Shown here: positions 1-8,812 of the stretch, piece after piece
Layout of the letters: each line of letters starts with the position of its first letter
Numbering within the stretch: the first letter of the stretch is position 1
Assembly (NCBI RefSeq): GCF_003261175.1
Contig: NZ_QLNP01000098.1
Location: forward strand, 1 to 64,000
DNA from: Arthrobacter globiformis
GTDB taxonomy: Bacteria > Actinomycetota > Actinomycetes > Actinomycetales > Micrococcaceae
Length of the DNA stretch: 64,000 nucleotides
Direction: 5' to 3'
The notes under the pieces: generated by a model
What the model was told of the DNA's origin: nothing
Database searches by the model: none
The model's input: the letters and a program-made list of their open reading frames with translations, nothing else
Made by a program: the position numbers and the translations under genes

Positions 1-93
1 TGTTAGCGGCCATGAAAAACTGCCCGTAGGCGGCCACGGAAATGCCCACTGACGGCCAGTAGAACTGCCCGTTGGTGGCCATGAGATCTGCCC
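1..93 (+). repeat. IS21 left end, four terminal modules
   Basis: GGCCA motifs at 8, 32, 54 and 77 are each followed by TGCCC at 21, 43, 66 and 89. In IS21 elements such repeated modules are transposase-binding sites. The best-conserved inner module ends in AGATCTGCCCACTT and is matched by the inner module of the right end. Confidence 0.85.
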
Positions 94-197
94 ACTTCCT
101 TACTGAACCTGCCGCGTCTTAAGCGGTGGGGGCCTCTCCCCGGGATTTGATGACGGTGTCTAGTCGCACCAAATGTCGTCCCAGGAAGAGGCCCTGT

Positions 198-1724
198 ATG
201 AAGCATGACGGAGAAATCATGGAAATTCTTGCTGCCTACGATCTGACCGGATCGTTGCGCGCCACGGCCGAGCTCACGGGCTGTTCGCACCACACTGTAG
301 CCAGGCATGTAGCGGCACGGGACGCCGGCCGGCCGATCGCCGAACCCGCGCCCAGGCCCCGGGTCACGGACACTTACCTGCCCAAGATCGAGGAATGGGT
401 CGAGGCGTCCAAAGGACGGATCCGTGCCGATAAAGCCCACGCGAAGCTCCTCGCCATGGGTTACGCGGGGTCCGAGCGATCCACCCGCCGGGCGATCGCG
501 CAGGTCAAGGCCGCGTGGCGGCTGGGACACACCCGCGTTCACCGACCGTGGATCACCGAGCCCGGGATGTGGCTGCAGTACGACTTCGGCGACGGACCAC
601 GGATCGGCGGGGTGAAGACCATCCTGTTCGTGGCCTGGCTGGCGTTCTCGAGGTTCAGGATCGTGATCCCGTTGCGGGACCGGACCGCGCCGAGCGTGTT
701 CGCCGCTCTGGACCGCTGCTTCCGGATCCTGGGCGGGGCACCGACCTATGTCCTCACGGACAACGAGAAAACTGTGACCACGGCCCACGTGGCCGGGGTG
801 CCGGTGCGGAACCAGCAAACCCTGGACTTCGCCCGCCACTACGGGGTCACAGTGCTGACCTGCCAGCCGGCGGACCCCGCCACCAAGGGCGGGGTCGAAG
901 CGTCCGTGAAGCTAGCCAAGGCCGATATCGTCCCAAAAGAGACCAACCTGCGGGCGGACTACGGTTCCTTCACCGCTCTCGAGGCGGCCTGCGAGGCATT
1001 CATGGACGAGGTGAACAACCGGGAGCACCGCACCATCCGGCGCAAACCGGCAGCGGTGCTGGCAGAGGAACAGCTCCGGCTGCACCGGATCCCGGAGACC
1101 GCGCACACGGTCGCGTTCGGAGTGGCCCGCACCGTCCCGGAGAACACCCCGATGGTCACCTTCGAGAACGCCCAGTACTCCGTGCCCGCGCATCTGCTCG
1201 GCGCGAGGGTGTTCGTCCGCTCCCACGGCACCGGGCCCGATGAACAGGTCATCATCGTCCACCACGGCTCCGCCGGTCCGGTCGAGGTCGCCCGTCATCA
1301 CCGGGCCAGGCCCGGCAGCCCCGCGATCATCGAAGAGCACTTTCCCGGAACCAGGACCAGGATCCCGGGCGACTACGCAGTGAAGGCCCGCAACGCCGGT
1401 GAGGCCGAGTTCCTTGCCATCGGCGAGGGCGCGAGGACCTGGCTCGTGGAAGCCGCCGGGACCGGGACGGCCCGGATGAACGTGAAAATGGCTGAGGCCG
1501 TGACGCTGGCCAAAATCGCCGGCGCCGAGGCGGTGGACCGGGCCCTGGGTGACGCCGCGCTTCATGGCCGCTTCGCTCACGGCGATCTGGCCTCGATCCT
1601 GAACGCCAACATCCGACGCACCACTACCCACGCCGCGGACGAGACCCGGTCCCTGACCCAGGGCACCAGTGCATGGGCCGGCCTGGGCACTGAACCCGCC
1701 CCTGTGAAGGAGCAGAACCGATGA
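198..1724 (+). CDS. istA: IS21-family transposase IstA
   Basis: DDE recombinase that cuts and joins the IS ends, working with the IstB ATPase. From the ATG at 198 the protein is 508 residues. It has an N-terminal helix-turn-helix (about residues 8-45), then an integrase core in which D129 (in YDFGDG), D188 (in LTDNEKT) and E234 (in GGVEAS) fit the catalytic triad, then a C-terminal beta-rich domain. The start at 198 has an AGGAAGAG ribosome site about 8 bases upstream; in-frame starts at 126 and 150 are possible but lack one. The stop overlaps the istB start (ATGA), consistent with translational coupling. The frame is intact, so the element may be active. Confidence 0.93.
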   Translation: MKHDGEIMEILAAYDLTGSLRATAELTGCSHHTVARHVAARDAGRPIAEPAPRPRVTDTYLPKIEEWVEASKGRIRADKAHAKLLAMGYAGSERSTRRAIAQVKAAWRLGHTRVHRPWITEPGMWLQYDFGDGPRIGGVKTILFVAWLAFSRFRIVIPLRDRTAPSVFAALDRCFRILGGAPTYVLTDNEKTVTTAHVAGVPVRNQQTLDFARHYGVTVLTCQPADPATKGGVEASVKLAKADIVPKETNLRADYGSFTALEAACEAFMDEVNNREHRTIRRKPAAVLAEEQLRLHRIPETAHTVAFGVARTVPENTPMVTFENAQYSVPAHLLGARVFVRSHGTGPDEQVIIVHHGSAGPVEVARHHRARPGSPAIIEEHFPGTRTRIPGDYAVKARNAGEAEFLAIGEGARTWLVEAAGTGTARMNVKMAEAVTLAKIAGAEAVDRALGDAALHGRFAHGDLASILNANIRRTTTHAADETRSLTQGTSAWAGLGTEPAPVKEQNR

Positions 1725-2509
1725 GCCCTGTCAGCACCACGAACACGACCGCCCCGCCCCTGCCGGCCGAACTCGAAGCACTGATGCGGCAGCTCAAAAT
1801 GCCCCACGCCCGGGCTTTGGCCCCGGAGCTGATTGCGACCGCACGCGCCCAGCGCTGGGAACCGGCAGAGATCATCAAGGCACTGTTCACCGAGGAAACA
1901 GCCGGCCGGGCCCGGTCCATGCTCGCCACCCGGCGCAAGGCAGCAGGCTTCCCCACGGGGAAAACCTTCGACGCCTGGGACCCCGCCGTCTCCTCGATCC
2001 CCGCGCCGACCCAGCAGGCCCTGCGCACCCTGGAATGGATCGGCCGGCGGGAGAACCTGGTCGTCTGCGGACCGTCCGGCACGGGGAAAACATTCTTCCT
2101 CGAAGCCCTCGGCCAGCAAGCCGTCGAAGCCGGCATGCGCGTGGCCTGGTTCAGGCTCGAGGACCTCGGCGCCCTGATCCGGGCCCACCGCACCGACGAC
2201 AGCGTCACCCGGGCCGTCGCCAGAATCCTACGCGCCGAACTCGTCGTGATCGATGACATCGGGCTCCTGCCGGTGGCCACCGACGCCGCCGAAGGCCTCT
2301 ACCGGGTCGTGGACGCAGCCTACGAAAAGCGCTCCGTCGCGATCTCATCGAACCTTCACCCGGCAGGCTTTGACGAGCTCATGCCCAAAACCCTGGCCAC
2401 CGCCACCGTGGACCGGCTGCTGCACCACGCCCATGTCTGCCAGACCAGCGGCGATTCCATCCGCCTCACCCAGGCCCTCGCGGGAAAAGGAGTCACCCAA
2501 CTGAACTGA
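1721..2509 (+). CDS. istB: IS21-family ATPase IstB
   Basis: AAA+ ATPase of DnaC/IstB type, 262 residues, the helper subunit of IS21 transposition. In the family it selects and remodels target DNA for the transposase. A Walker A motif (GPSGTGKT) lies near residues 117-124 and a Walker B (VVIDDIGLL) near 175-183, followed by an ISSNLHP sensor-type motif. The N-terminal 60 residues form the IstB leader region. The start overlaps the istA stop by four bases. The right IS end begins about 40 bases after the stop. No disruption is visible. Confidence 0.93.
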   Translation: MSPVSTTNTTAPPLPAELEALMRQLKMPHARALAPELIATARAQRWEPAEIIKALFTEETAGRARSMLATRRKAAGFPTGKTFDAWDPAVSSIPAPTQQALRTLEWIGRRENLVVCGPSGTGKTFFLEALGQQAVEAGMRVAWFRLEDLGALIRAHRTDDSVTRAVARILRAELVVIDDIGLLPVATDAAEGLYRVVDAAYEKRSVAISSNLHPAGFDELMPKTLATATVDRLLHHAHVCQTSGDSIRLTQALAGKGVTQLN

Positions 2510-2548
2510 CACGACCCCACGATGGCCAACCCCGCCGAAACCTTCAGT

Positions 2549-2642
2549 GGGCAGATCTGTTGGCCATCACCGGGCAGTTTTACTGGCCACCAGCGGGCAC
2601 ATTAACTGGCCGCCCGTGGGCACAAACTACTGGCCATTGACA
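2549..2642 (-). repeat. IS21 right end, four terminal modules
   Basis: This is the inverted counterpart of the left end, with four GGGCA/TGGCC modules. The innermost (GGGCAGATCT) mirrors the innermost left module. The outer tip is the complement of TGTCAATGGCC and ends at 2642. Confidence 0.85.
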
Positions 2643-2643
2643 G

Positions 2644-3600
2644 CTGACAGACCAGGAGTTTCCAGCGACCGCCGGTGGATACCGGAGGAGCATCAAGTTC
2701 ATCCGCGCCAACGGCATCGCTCCTAGCATCAGAGTTGAATGCACGGGCAGCTATGGCGCAGTAATAGCCCGGCAGCTGGCGCGAGCAAGATTTGAGGTCG
2801 TCGAGGTCAATCAGCCCTACCGTGATCAACGCAGGCGGCGGGGGAAGACGGATCAGCTCGACGCTTCCAGCGCTGCGGAAGCAGTCATGAGCGGCCGAGC
2901 AAGCGCTGCACCGAAGGGCCGCAACGGGCTCGTCGAAGCCCTGCGAAGCCTGAGGACGGTTCGAGAATCTGCCTTGCGGGATCGCACGGCAACCATCAAC
3001 CAGATCAAAGCTATGCTCATCAGTTCCCCTGATAATGCACGCTCACCATCCAGGTCGTTGACAACACCGCGGCTCGTCGCGGCGCTGGCTGCCACCCGCA
3101 TCAGCGGCGGCCAGTCACCTCAGAAGAATGCACCCGCTACGCGCTGCGCCTGTTGGCCAGGCGCTACCAGGAACTCGATGAGCAGGCTCGGGATCTCTCA
3201 GCTCAAATCGACCGCCTCCTTAAGGCCTATGCACCTGGCATCATGAACGTCTTTGGTGCCGGCACCGATACCGGCGACCAACTGCTCATCACCGCTGGCG
3301 ACAACATTGCGCGACTGAGAAGCGAAAACCAGTTCGCGGCCCTGACCTGAACTTGTCCCCGGCCTGCTTCGTCGGGGAAGACAGATCGGAGCCGTCTGAA
3401 TCGGGGCGGCGACCGGAAGGCCAACTCCGCGCTTCACCACATCGTGTTAGTAAGAATGAGATACGACCAGCGCACCAAAGACTACGCCGCCAGACGAACG
3501 GCTGAAGGCCTCGATAAGCGAGAGATCATGCGCTGCCTCAAGCGCGATATCGCGCCCCAAGTCTTCGCTCTCTTGGTACAAACACTTAGCCTCAACGAAC
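2644..3600 (+). pseudogene. IS110-family transposase remnant, truncated and frameshifted
   Basis: Translation in pieces gives an IS110/IS116 transposase. One frame runs from the IS21 right tip (TDQEFPATAGGYRR) through VEVNQPYRDQRRR and GKTDQLDA. It shifts frame near 3115 to continue as CTRYALRLLARRYQ and GAGTDTGDQLLITAGDN. An in-frame TGA at 3348-3350 then interrupts it, and it resumes as SGKTDRSRLNRGGDRK and LKRDIAPQVFALL. The N-terminal catalytic part is missing because IS21 sits there. Three defects (truncation, frameshift, stop) make it nonfunctional. Confidence 0.85.
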
Positions 3601-4082
3601 GGCAGGTCAAAGTCCTGATCTCTGGCCGCTCGTCCCTTCCATGCTGCTTTTGGCTGTTCTGCTATACGTCCGCAGCTGACTCAGCCAGCTTGGGCTGTTA
3701 GAGGCGTACGCCTTGTACGAGCGCCTCCCCAAGGGTGTTGGCTTGTACAAACGATCTGGGCTGGATGCGAGCCGTCGCCCCACCTGGCCGCCGGCGCGTC
3801 GAGCAGCCCCAACTCAACTATGAAGAAGTCTTGCCCTATTAGACAGTGATCCAAACGGGCCGCCGAAACCGTTGGGGTTGAGGCGATACCCCGCGCGGGT
3901 GCTTCATCAGGTTCCCGAACCCTGGAAGCGAGCATATTTGAATAAAGTTGGACGATATCTCTCGTTTATTCCGGTGCAGTTATGAGGCCTCGAACAATGA
4001 ACTTGGACCCTCATTGGAATGTGCTTTCTGGTTGTTGCAAGTACAGCACGCCTATTCATTGTTTTGTCCTCGAAAACGAGGG
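3601..4082. other. Intergenic stretch without a supported gene
   Basis: About 480 bases between the IS110 remnant and the convergent BY-kinase gene. Short open frames exist on both strands, but none has a ribosome site or recognisable protein. It is probably decayed sequence around the insertion hot spot. Confidence 0.5.
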
Positions 4083-5528
4083 TTAGTGCCCGACCACATC
4101 ATTAGCTCGGTCAGCAGACCTAGGCACGAAAACCTCGCTTCGCCCATTCATCTTACGTGACTGTTTCCGCGTCGGCTCCATGTCGTGGCTGTAGTAGCCG
4201 TACCTGTAAGCGTCCGGTCCCTTGGACGGGAGCCTGTTCAGTACGATGCCGAGCACTTTAGCGCCGACCAGCTCGAGGGCGGTCAACGATTTTTCGAGAT
4301 CGTTCTGGCGAAGTTTTTGGGATCCTACGACGACAACCACTCCGCCAACATGTTGTGAAAGGACGGCTGCATCTGTCACCGGGAGAAGGGGTGGAGCATC
4401 CAGGATGACGATGTCGAACACACTTTCCAAACGAAGAATTAGTTGTCGCATCTCATCGGAGCCGAGCAACTCACTAGGGTTGGGGGGAATGCGACCGGAC
4501 GCCAGCACATAAAGGTTGTCATCCCCCCATGGCTGGATGATGTCATTCACGTCTGCTGTGCCCAAAAGTGCAGTCGTGAGTCCAACATTTCTTTCTAGTC
4601 CCAAGTAGTCATTCACCATGGGGCGCCGCAGATCGGCATCGACGAGGCAGACGCTCTGCCCGGCTTGGGCACAAGCTATAGCGAGGTTTGTAGCAGTTGT
4701 GCTCTTGCCCTCTCCCGGCAGGGAAGAAGTTATCAGCAGGGTGTTGGCACTGCCCGCGACGTTGGCAAACTGAAGGTTCGTCCTCAGTTGACGGAATGAC
4801 TCCGCCCTGGGGCTTTGGGGGGACGCTTGCGTAAGCAGGGGCCTCTTCGTTGCATCTTGGTCAAAGGAGATACCCCCCAGCAATGGGGCATCGGTTACTC
4901 GTCGGAGATCCGCTTCACTCCTGACCCTGTTGTCTAGGGTCGACCGTAGCACTGCAGACCCCAGCCCGATTCCCAAGCCAGCGAGCAGGCCAAAAAGCAA
5001 GTTCAGGCGTGTGTTCGGAGCTGAGGGCGACGTCGGCGCTATTGCTGGCTTGATTATTGATAGGCTAACCGGCGATTCACCACCGGCCTTGGGCTTTTCA
5101 AGTGTGTCGACTGCTTTGACGAGGCTGTCAGCGGTAGCTTGAGCTATTGCAGCTGCCTGAACCGGAGATGTGTCATTTACGGCAATGTTAATCAGTACGG
5201 TGTTAAGATCCGTGGTTGCAGTAACGCGGGTAGCGAGTTCGTCTGCCGTCAGAGGCAAGCCCAGTGCATCTACGACCGGTTGTAGCACAATCGGGGATTC
5301 AACTGTTTTAACGTAGGACTGAACACGAGCCTGGCTGAACGTATTACCCTGTTGGAGCTCTTGAACCGAACCTGAGCTTTGGATGGCCACGAAAAGCTGG
5401 GTCTCGGACGTATAGACCGGCTTCGCTAGTACCGAGGCTGCGCCGCCTATGAGTATTCCAACCAAGGCCGTCGCAGCAATCAAGATCCAATTGCGGCTGA
5501 GGATTCTCAAGTATTCGTGTAGATCCAA
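4083..5528 (-). CDS. Wzz/BY-kinase: polysaccharide co-polymerase fused to tyrosine autokinase
   Basis: Inner-membrane regulator of exopolysaccharide chain length and export. The N-terminal Wzz domain has a transmembrane helix near residues 14-35 (LHEYLRILSRNW then AATALVGILIGG) and a second before residue 200. The C-terminal cytoplasmic kinase has Walker A (SLPGEGKSTTATN, near 267), Walker A' (LVDADLRRP) and Walker B (IVILDAPPLLPVTDA). A short Tyr cluster (YRYGYYSHD) near the C-terminus is the likely autophosphorylation site. I chose the TTG at 5528, preceded by AGGGGGA, because homology begins there; the frame stays open to 5669. No glycosyltransferase, flippase or polymerase genes are nearby, so it is an orphan here. 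Confidence 0.85.
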   Translation of the reverse strand: MDLHEYLRILSRNWILIAATALVGILIGGAASVLAKPVYTSETQLFVAIQSSGSVQELQQGNTFSQARVQSYVKTVESPIVLQPVVDALGLPLTADELATRVTATTDLNTVLINIAVNDTSPVQAAAIAQATADSLVKAVDTLEKPKAGGESPVSLSIIKPAIAPTSPSAPNTRLNLLFGLLAGLGIGLGSAVLRSTLDNRVRSEADLRRVTDAPLLGGISFDQDATKRPLLTQASPQSPRAESFRQLRTNLQFANVAGSANTLLITSSLPGEGKSTTATNLAIACAQAGQSVCLVDADLRRPMVNDYLGLERNVGLTTALLGTADVNDIIQPWGDDNLYVLASGRIPPNPSELLGSDEMRQLILRLESVFDIVILDAPPLLPVTDAAVLSQHVGGVVVVVGSQKLRQNDLEKSLTALELVGAKVLGIVLNRLPSKGPDAYRYGYYSHDMEPTRKQSRKMNGRSEVFVPRSADRANDVVGH

Positions 5529-5816
5529 ACCGGGGTCCCCCTGAAGCACTGACTGGCACAGCCATAGAGGCAAGCCACGATAAAGGCATTTGCATGCGAG
5601 CACCTTGATTCTACCCACCCAATGACGGATTCCGATTACCAGCGTCCGTCGGGTGCGCGGAACCGGCACGGCGTTTGTGGGTCAGGCTCTTACCTGACCT
5701 GCGGTAGTAGTAGCCTGATGGCTAGGGAGCCTCTCAACTTATCTGAAGCGCCTAACGTCGCTGAATCCACGACAGCTTCGGCGCCTTTGCAGCCGCAATC
5801 CGTCTCCACAACGTAA

Positions 5817-6281
5817 TCACCGCGTATCTACGTCTTCAAACACCAAGAACGTCTGCGTATCCAGCACTCCCGGCATGGACTGCAGCAGATCAAAGATCAC
5901 CCGCCGTAGGTGCACGTTGTCTACTGCCCGCACCAGCAGGATGACGTCGAAGTCCCCGCCCACCAAAGCGATGTGGTGCACCTCGGGAATCACCCGAAGC
6001 TGCTCCCGCAGTTCCCGCCACGAATGCTGCTGCACTTTGAGAGTCACGTAGGCAGAGGACTTCAGGCCGGCCTTTATCGGATCAACCAGGGCCGTGAACT
6101 TCGTCAGCACACCCTGGCCCGTCAGCCGCGCAATCCGCGTATAGGCGTGGGCCCGGGAAATATGGACGTTCTCCGCAACGTGTGTAACGGACATCCGGCC
6201 GTCACGTGTCAGCTCGGCAATGATGTTGCGGTCCACGTCGTCAAGCGGCACAGCCGTCTGCTCGTCGTCCGTCTCGGCCAT
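5817..6281 (-). CDS. Lrp/AsnC-family transcriptional regulator
   Basis: 154 residues, the usual Lrp length. An N-terminal winged helix-turn-helix (about residues 13-62, LDDVDRNIIAELTRDGRMS and ISRAHAYTRIARL) is followed by the RAM ligand-binding domain (about 75-150, with VGGDFDVILLV). The gene is divergent from the 2-oxoacid dehydrogenase operon across 158 bases, the standard place for a BkdR-like regulator that senses branched-chain amino acids. Control of that operon and self-repression are inferred from position. Confidence 0.88.
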   Translation of the reverse strand: MAETDDEQTAVPLDDVDRNIIAELTRDGRMSVTHVAENVHISRAHAYTRIARLTGQGVLTKFTALVDPIKAGLKSSAYVTLKVQQHSWRELREQLRVIPEVHHIALVGGDFDVILLVRAVDNVHLRRVIFDLLQSMPGVLDTQTFLVFEDVDTR

Positions 6282-6439
6282 GTGTTTACAACTCTCCCGG
6301 TTACCTAGCTCACAAATGCGATTCGTCTTTCAGACTAGGCGAAGTGAACGTACTTCTCCATGATTCGCTGTGAGGCTGGATACGAAACAATCTCCCGTTC
6401 CATACTGAAAGCGAATAGTGGCTACAGAAGGACGGACCG
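6282..6439. promoter_or_regulatory. Divergent lrp / dehydrogenase promoter region
   Basis: This spacer must hold both promoters. An inverted pair ATTCGCT (6363-6369) and AGCGAAT (6410-6416) flanks the probable operon promoter, and a related GCGATTCG lies near 6318. These are candidate Lrp sites. The operon start has a GAAGGA ribosome site seven bases before ATG 6440. Confidence 0.45.
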
Positions 6440-7699
6440 ATGACGATCTCCGCAGACCGAAGTGCTCGTGGTGAAATGAGCGGGGACCAACCGGCACCGG
6501 AACAGGCCGAGGCCACATATCTGTCAGGGGCGGCTGTCGATGCCGTGCGCAAGTTTGGCATCACCGCAGAGGACTACATGCTGCCGGCCCGCCATCAGAT
6601 CCAGATGGTGGACCAGGAAGGCAACCTGAAGCACCACTCCGAGCAGGGCGCTGAACCGGGTCATGAGTACCCGTTGCCCGGGGACGAGGAACTGCTGGCC
6701 GCCTATGAACAGCTCGTTGTCGGAAGGCGGGTCAACGACCAGAACTCCGCGCTGGTCCGCCAGGGCCGCATGGCCGTCTACCCTTCCAGCCACGGCCAGG
6801 AGGCCTGCCAGATCGCGGCGGCCCTCTGCCTGGCAGAAGGTGACTGGATGTTCCCCACCTACCGAGACGCGGTTGCCGTCATGGCCCGCGGCGTGGACCC
6901 GATCGAGGCCATGACCATCTTCCGCGGAGACTGGCACGGCGGCTACGACCCGCTGAAGCACAAAGTCGGCATCCAGTGCACGCCGCTCACCACGCAGCTG
7001 CTCCACGCCGTCGGCGTCGCGCACGCGGCCAAGCTACGCGGCGAGGACACGGTAGTGCTGGCCATGTGCGGGGACGGCGCCACCAGCGAAGGCGACTTCC
7101 ACGAAGCCCTGAACTTCGCCGCCGTCTTCCACCTGCCGGTGATCTTCTTCGTGCAGAACAACCAGTACGCCATCTCCGTGCCCCTGGCCCACCAGTCCGT
7201 CGCACCGTCACTCGCCCATAAGGCCGTGGGCTACGGCATGGCGGGGGAACGCGTGGACGGCAACGATGTCGTCGCCCTTCTCGCCGTGCTGGACCGCGCC
7301 GTCAAGCTCGCCCGCGAAGGCTCCGGCCCGCTTCTCGTCGAAGCCCACACCTACCGCATGCAGGCCCACACCAACGCGGACGACGCCACCCGCTACCGCC
7401 AGGACACCGAGGTGGCCCAATGGGTTGCCAGAGATCCGCTCACACGGATGAAGAAATACCTCACAGACAAAGGAGTGCTGGACGACGGCGGTGACGCCCG
7501 GATTGCCGAAAAGGCAGAGGCAGTTGCCACGCAGCTCCGTACCGGCCTCGGCGAAGACGTCCGCGTCGACCCCCAGGACCTGTTCAAACATGTCTTTGCA
7601 ACGCCGACGCCGCAACTCGCTCAGCAGTCGGCTCTGCTCGCGGACGAGCTCGCCCGCGATGCTGCCGGTGCAATATCCGAAGAGGAAACCGATAAATGA
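6440..7699 (+). CDS. bkdA: Branched-chain 2-oxoacid dehydrogenase E1 alpha subunit
   Basis: Thiamine-diphosphate-dependent decarboxylase subunit (419 residues) of a 2-oxoacid dehydrogenase complex; it pairs with the next gene as an alpha2beta2 E1. The ThDP motif GDGATSEGDFHEALNF through VQNNQYAIS lies near residues 212-240. The phosphorylation-loop-like region YRMQAHTNADDATRYR follows near residue 305, and the N-terminal part contains RQGRMAVYPSSHGQEA. This resembles BCKDH E1 alpha more than pyruvate E1, and the divergent Lrp gene supports branched-chain substrates, but substrate is an inference. The stop overlaps the next start by four bases. Confidence 0.88.
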   Translation: MTISADRSARGEMSGDQPAPEQAEATYLSGAAVDAVRKFGITAEDYMLPARHQIQMVDQEGNLKHHSEQGAEPGHEYPLPGDEELLAAYEQLVVGRRVNDQNSALVRQGRMAVYPSSHGQEACQIAAALCLAEGDWMFPTYRDAVAVMARGVDPIEAMTIFRGDWHGGYDPLKHKVGIQCTPLTTQLLHAVGVAHAAKLRGEDTVVLAMCGDGATSEGDFHEALNFAAVFHLPVIFFVQNNQYAISVPLAHQSVAPSLAHKAVGYGMAGERVDGNDVVALLAVLDRAVKLAREGSGPLLVEAHTYRMQAHTNADDATRYRQDTEVAQWVARDPLTRMKKYLTDKGVLDDGGDARIAEKAEAVATQLRTGLGEDVRVDPQDLFKHVFATPTPQLAQQSALLADELARDAAGAISEEETDK

Positions 7700-8808
7700 G
7701 CCCCACAATCACCACTTCGTCCGAGGCCAACGGCAACGTCAGCTCGGCCACCGCTCGCGCTGCTGCCTCCGCTGCGGCAAACGCCGAGGAAGCCGGACCA
7801 CAGCCTGTCACCATGGCGAAGGCGCTGAACACTGCGATGGCGGATGCCATGCACGCGGACGATTCTGTCCTGGTCTTCGGCGAGGATGTCGGCATGCTGG
7901 GCGGTGTCTTCCGCATCACCGACGGACTCATGAAAACCTTCGGCGAACAGCGCTGCTTCGACACGCCCCTGGCTGAGTCGGGAATCGTCGGTATGGCCGT
8001 GGGTATGGCCATCAACGGCATGCGGCCGGTCATCGAAATGCAGTTCGACGCGTTCGCCTACCCGGCTTTCGAGCAGATCGTCAGCCACGTGGCCAAGATG
8101 CACAACCGCACCAAGGGCCGGGTCAAGCTGCCCATGGTCATCCGCGTTCCCTACGCCGGCGGCATCGGGGGAGTGGAGCACCACTGTGACTCCTCCGAGT
8201 CCTACTACGCCCACACCGCCGGTCTGAAGGTTTACACACCGGCCACGGTGGCCGACGCCTACCGCATGCTCCGGGAAGCCATCGACTCTGACGACCCCGT
8301 GATGTTCATGGAGCCAAAGAAGCTCTACTGGTCCAAGGACCTGGTGGACCTGGATGCGCTCCGGGCGGAGTACGGGCGGCAGGCCGACGGCCGCGAGGCC
8401 ACCGAGGGCCGCGCCGCTGTCGCCCGCTCGGGCACCGACGCGACGCTCATCGCATATGGTCCCTCTGTCCCGACGGCACTTGCCGCCGCCGCAGCAGCCG
8501 CCGAAGAAGGGCGATCGCTCGAGGTCATCGACATCCGGACCATCGTGCCGTTCGACGACGCCACGGTGGCCGCTTCCGTCCGGAAGACCGGCCGGGCTGT
8601 GGTGATCGCGGAGGCTCACGGCTTCGCCTCTGTCTCCTCCGAGATCGTGGCCCGTATCCAGGAACGCTGCTTCCATTACCTGGCCGCGCCCATCCGCCGA
8701 GTCACGGGCTTTGATGTTCCCTACCCGGCACCAAAGCTCGAGCACCACTACCTGCCCGGCGTGGACCGCATCCTCGACGCCGTAGACGACCTCCAGTGGG
8801 AAGACTGA
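7696..8808 (+). CDS. bkdB: Branched-chain 2-oxoacid dehydrogenase E1 beta subunit
   Basis: Transketolase-type beta subunit of the E1 decarboxylase, 370 residues. The conserved part starts near residue 36 (TMAKALNTAMADAM, then VFGEDVGMLGGVF), preceded by an unusual Ala/Ser-rich 35-residue extension that may be disordered or may indicate a later start. The core has FDTPLAESGIVGMAVGMA and QFDAFAYPAFEQI, and the C-terminal domain carries the VIDIRTIVPFD segment. It starts inside the end of the E1 alpha gene and ends four bases before the E2 gene, so the three are one operon. Confidence 0.88.
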   Translation: MSPTITTSSEANGNVSSATARAAASAAANAEEAGPQPVTMAKALNTAMADAMHADDSVLVFGEDVGMLGGVFRITDGLMKTFGEQRCFDTPLAESGIVGMAVGMAINGMRPVIEMQFDAFAYPAFEQIVSHVAKMHNRTKGRVKLPMVIRVPYAGGIGGVEHHCDSSESYYAHTAGLKVYTPATVADAYRMLREAIDSDDPVMFMEPKKLYWSKDLVDLDALRAEYGRQADGREATEGRAAVARSGTDATLIAYGPSVPTALAAAAAAAEEGRSLEVIDIRTIVPFDDATVAASVRKTGRAVVIAEAHGFASVSSEIVARIQERCFHYLAAPIRRVTGFDVPYPAPKLEHHYLPGVDRILDAVDDLQWED

Positions 8809-8812
8809 TCAA

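Larger units (their letters stand above)
1..2642 (+). mobile_element. Complete IS21-family insertion sequence
   Basis: Two overlapping transposition genes (istA, istB) lie between inverted ends. Each end carries four modules of about 23 bp built from GGCCA and TGCCC, and the two tips align base for base (TGTTAGCGGCC on the left, TGTCAATGGCC on the complementary strand of the right). This is the IS21-type layout. The left tip coincides with base 1, so the target duplication cannot be checked. The right tip abuts an IS110-type transposase frame, showing insertion into an older element. Confidence 0.9.
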
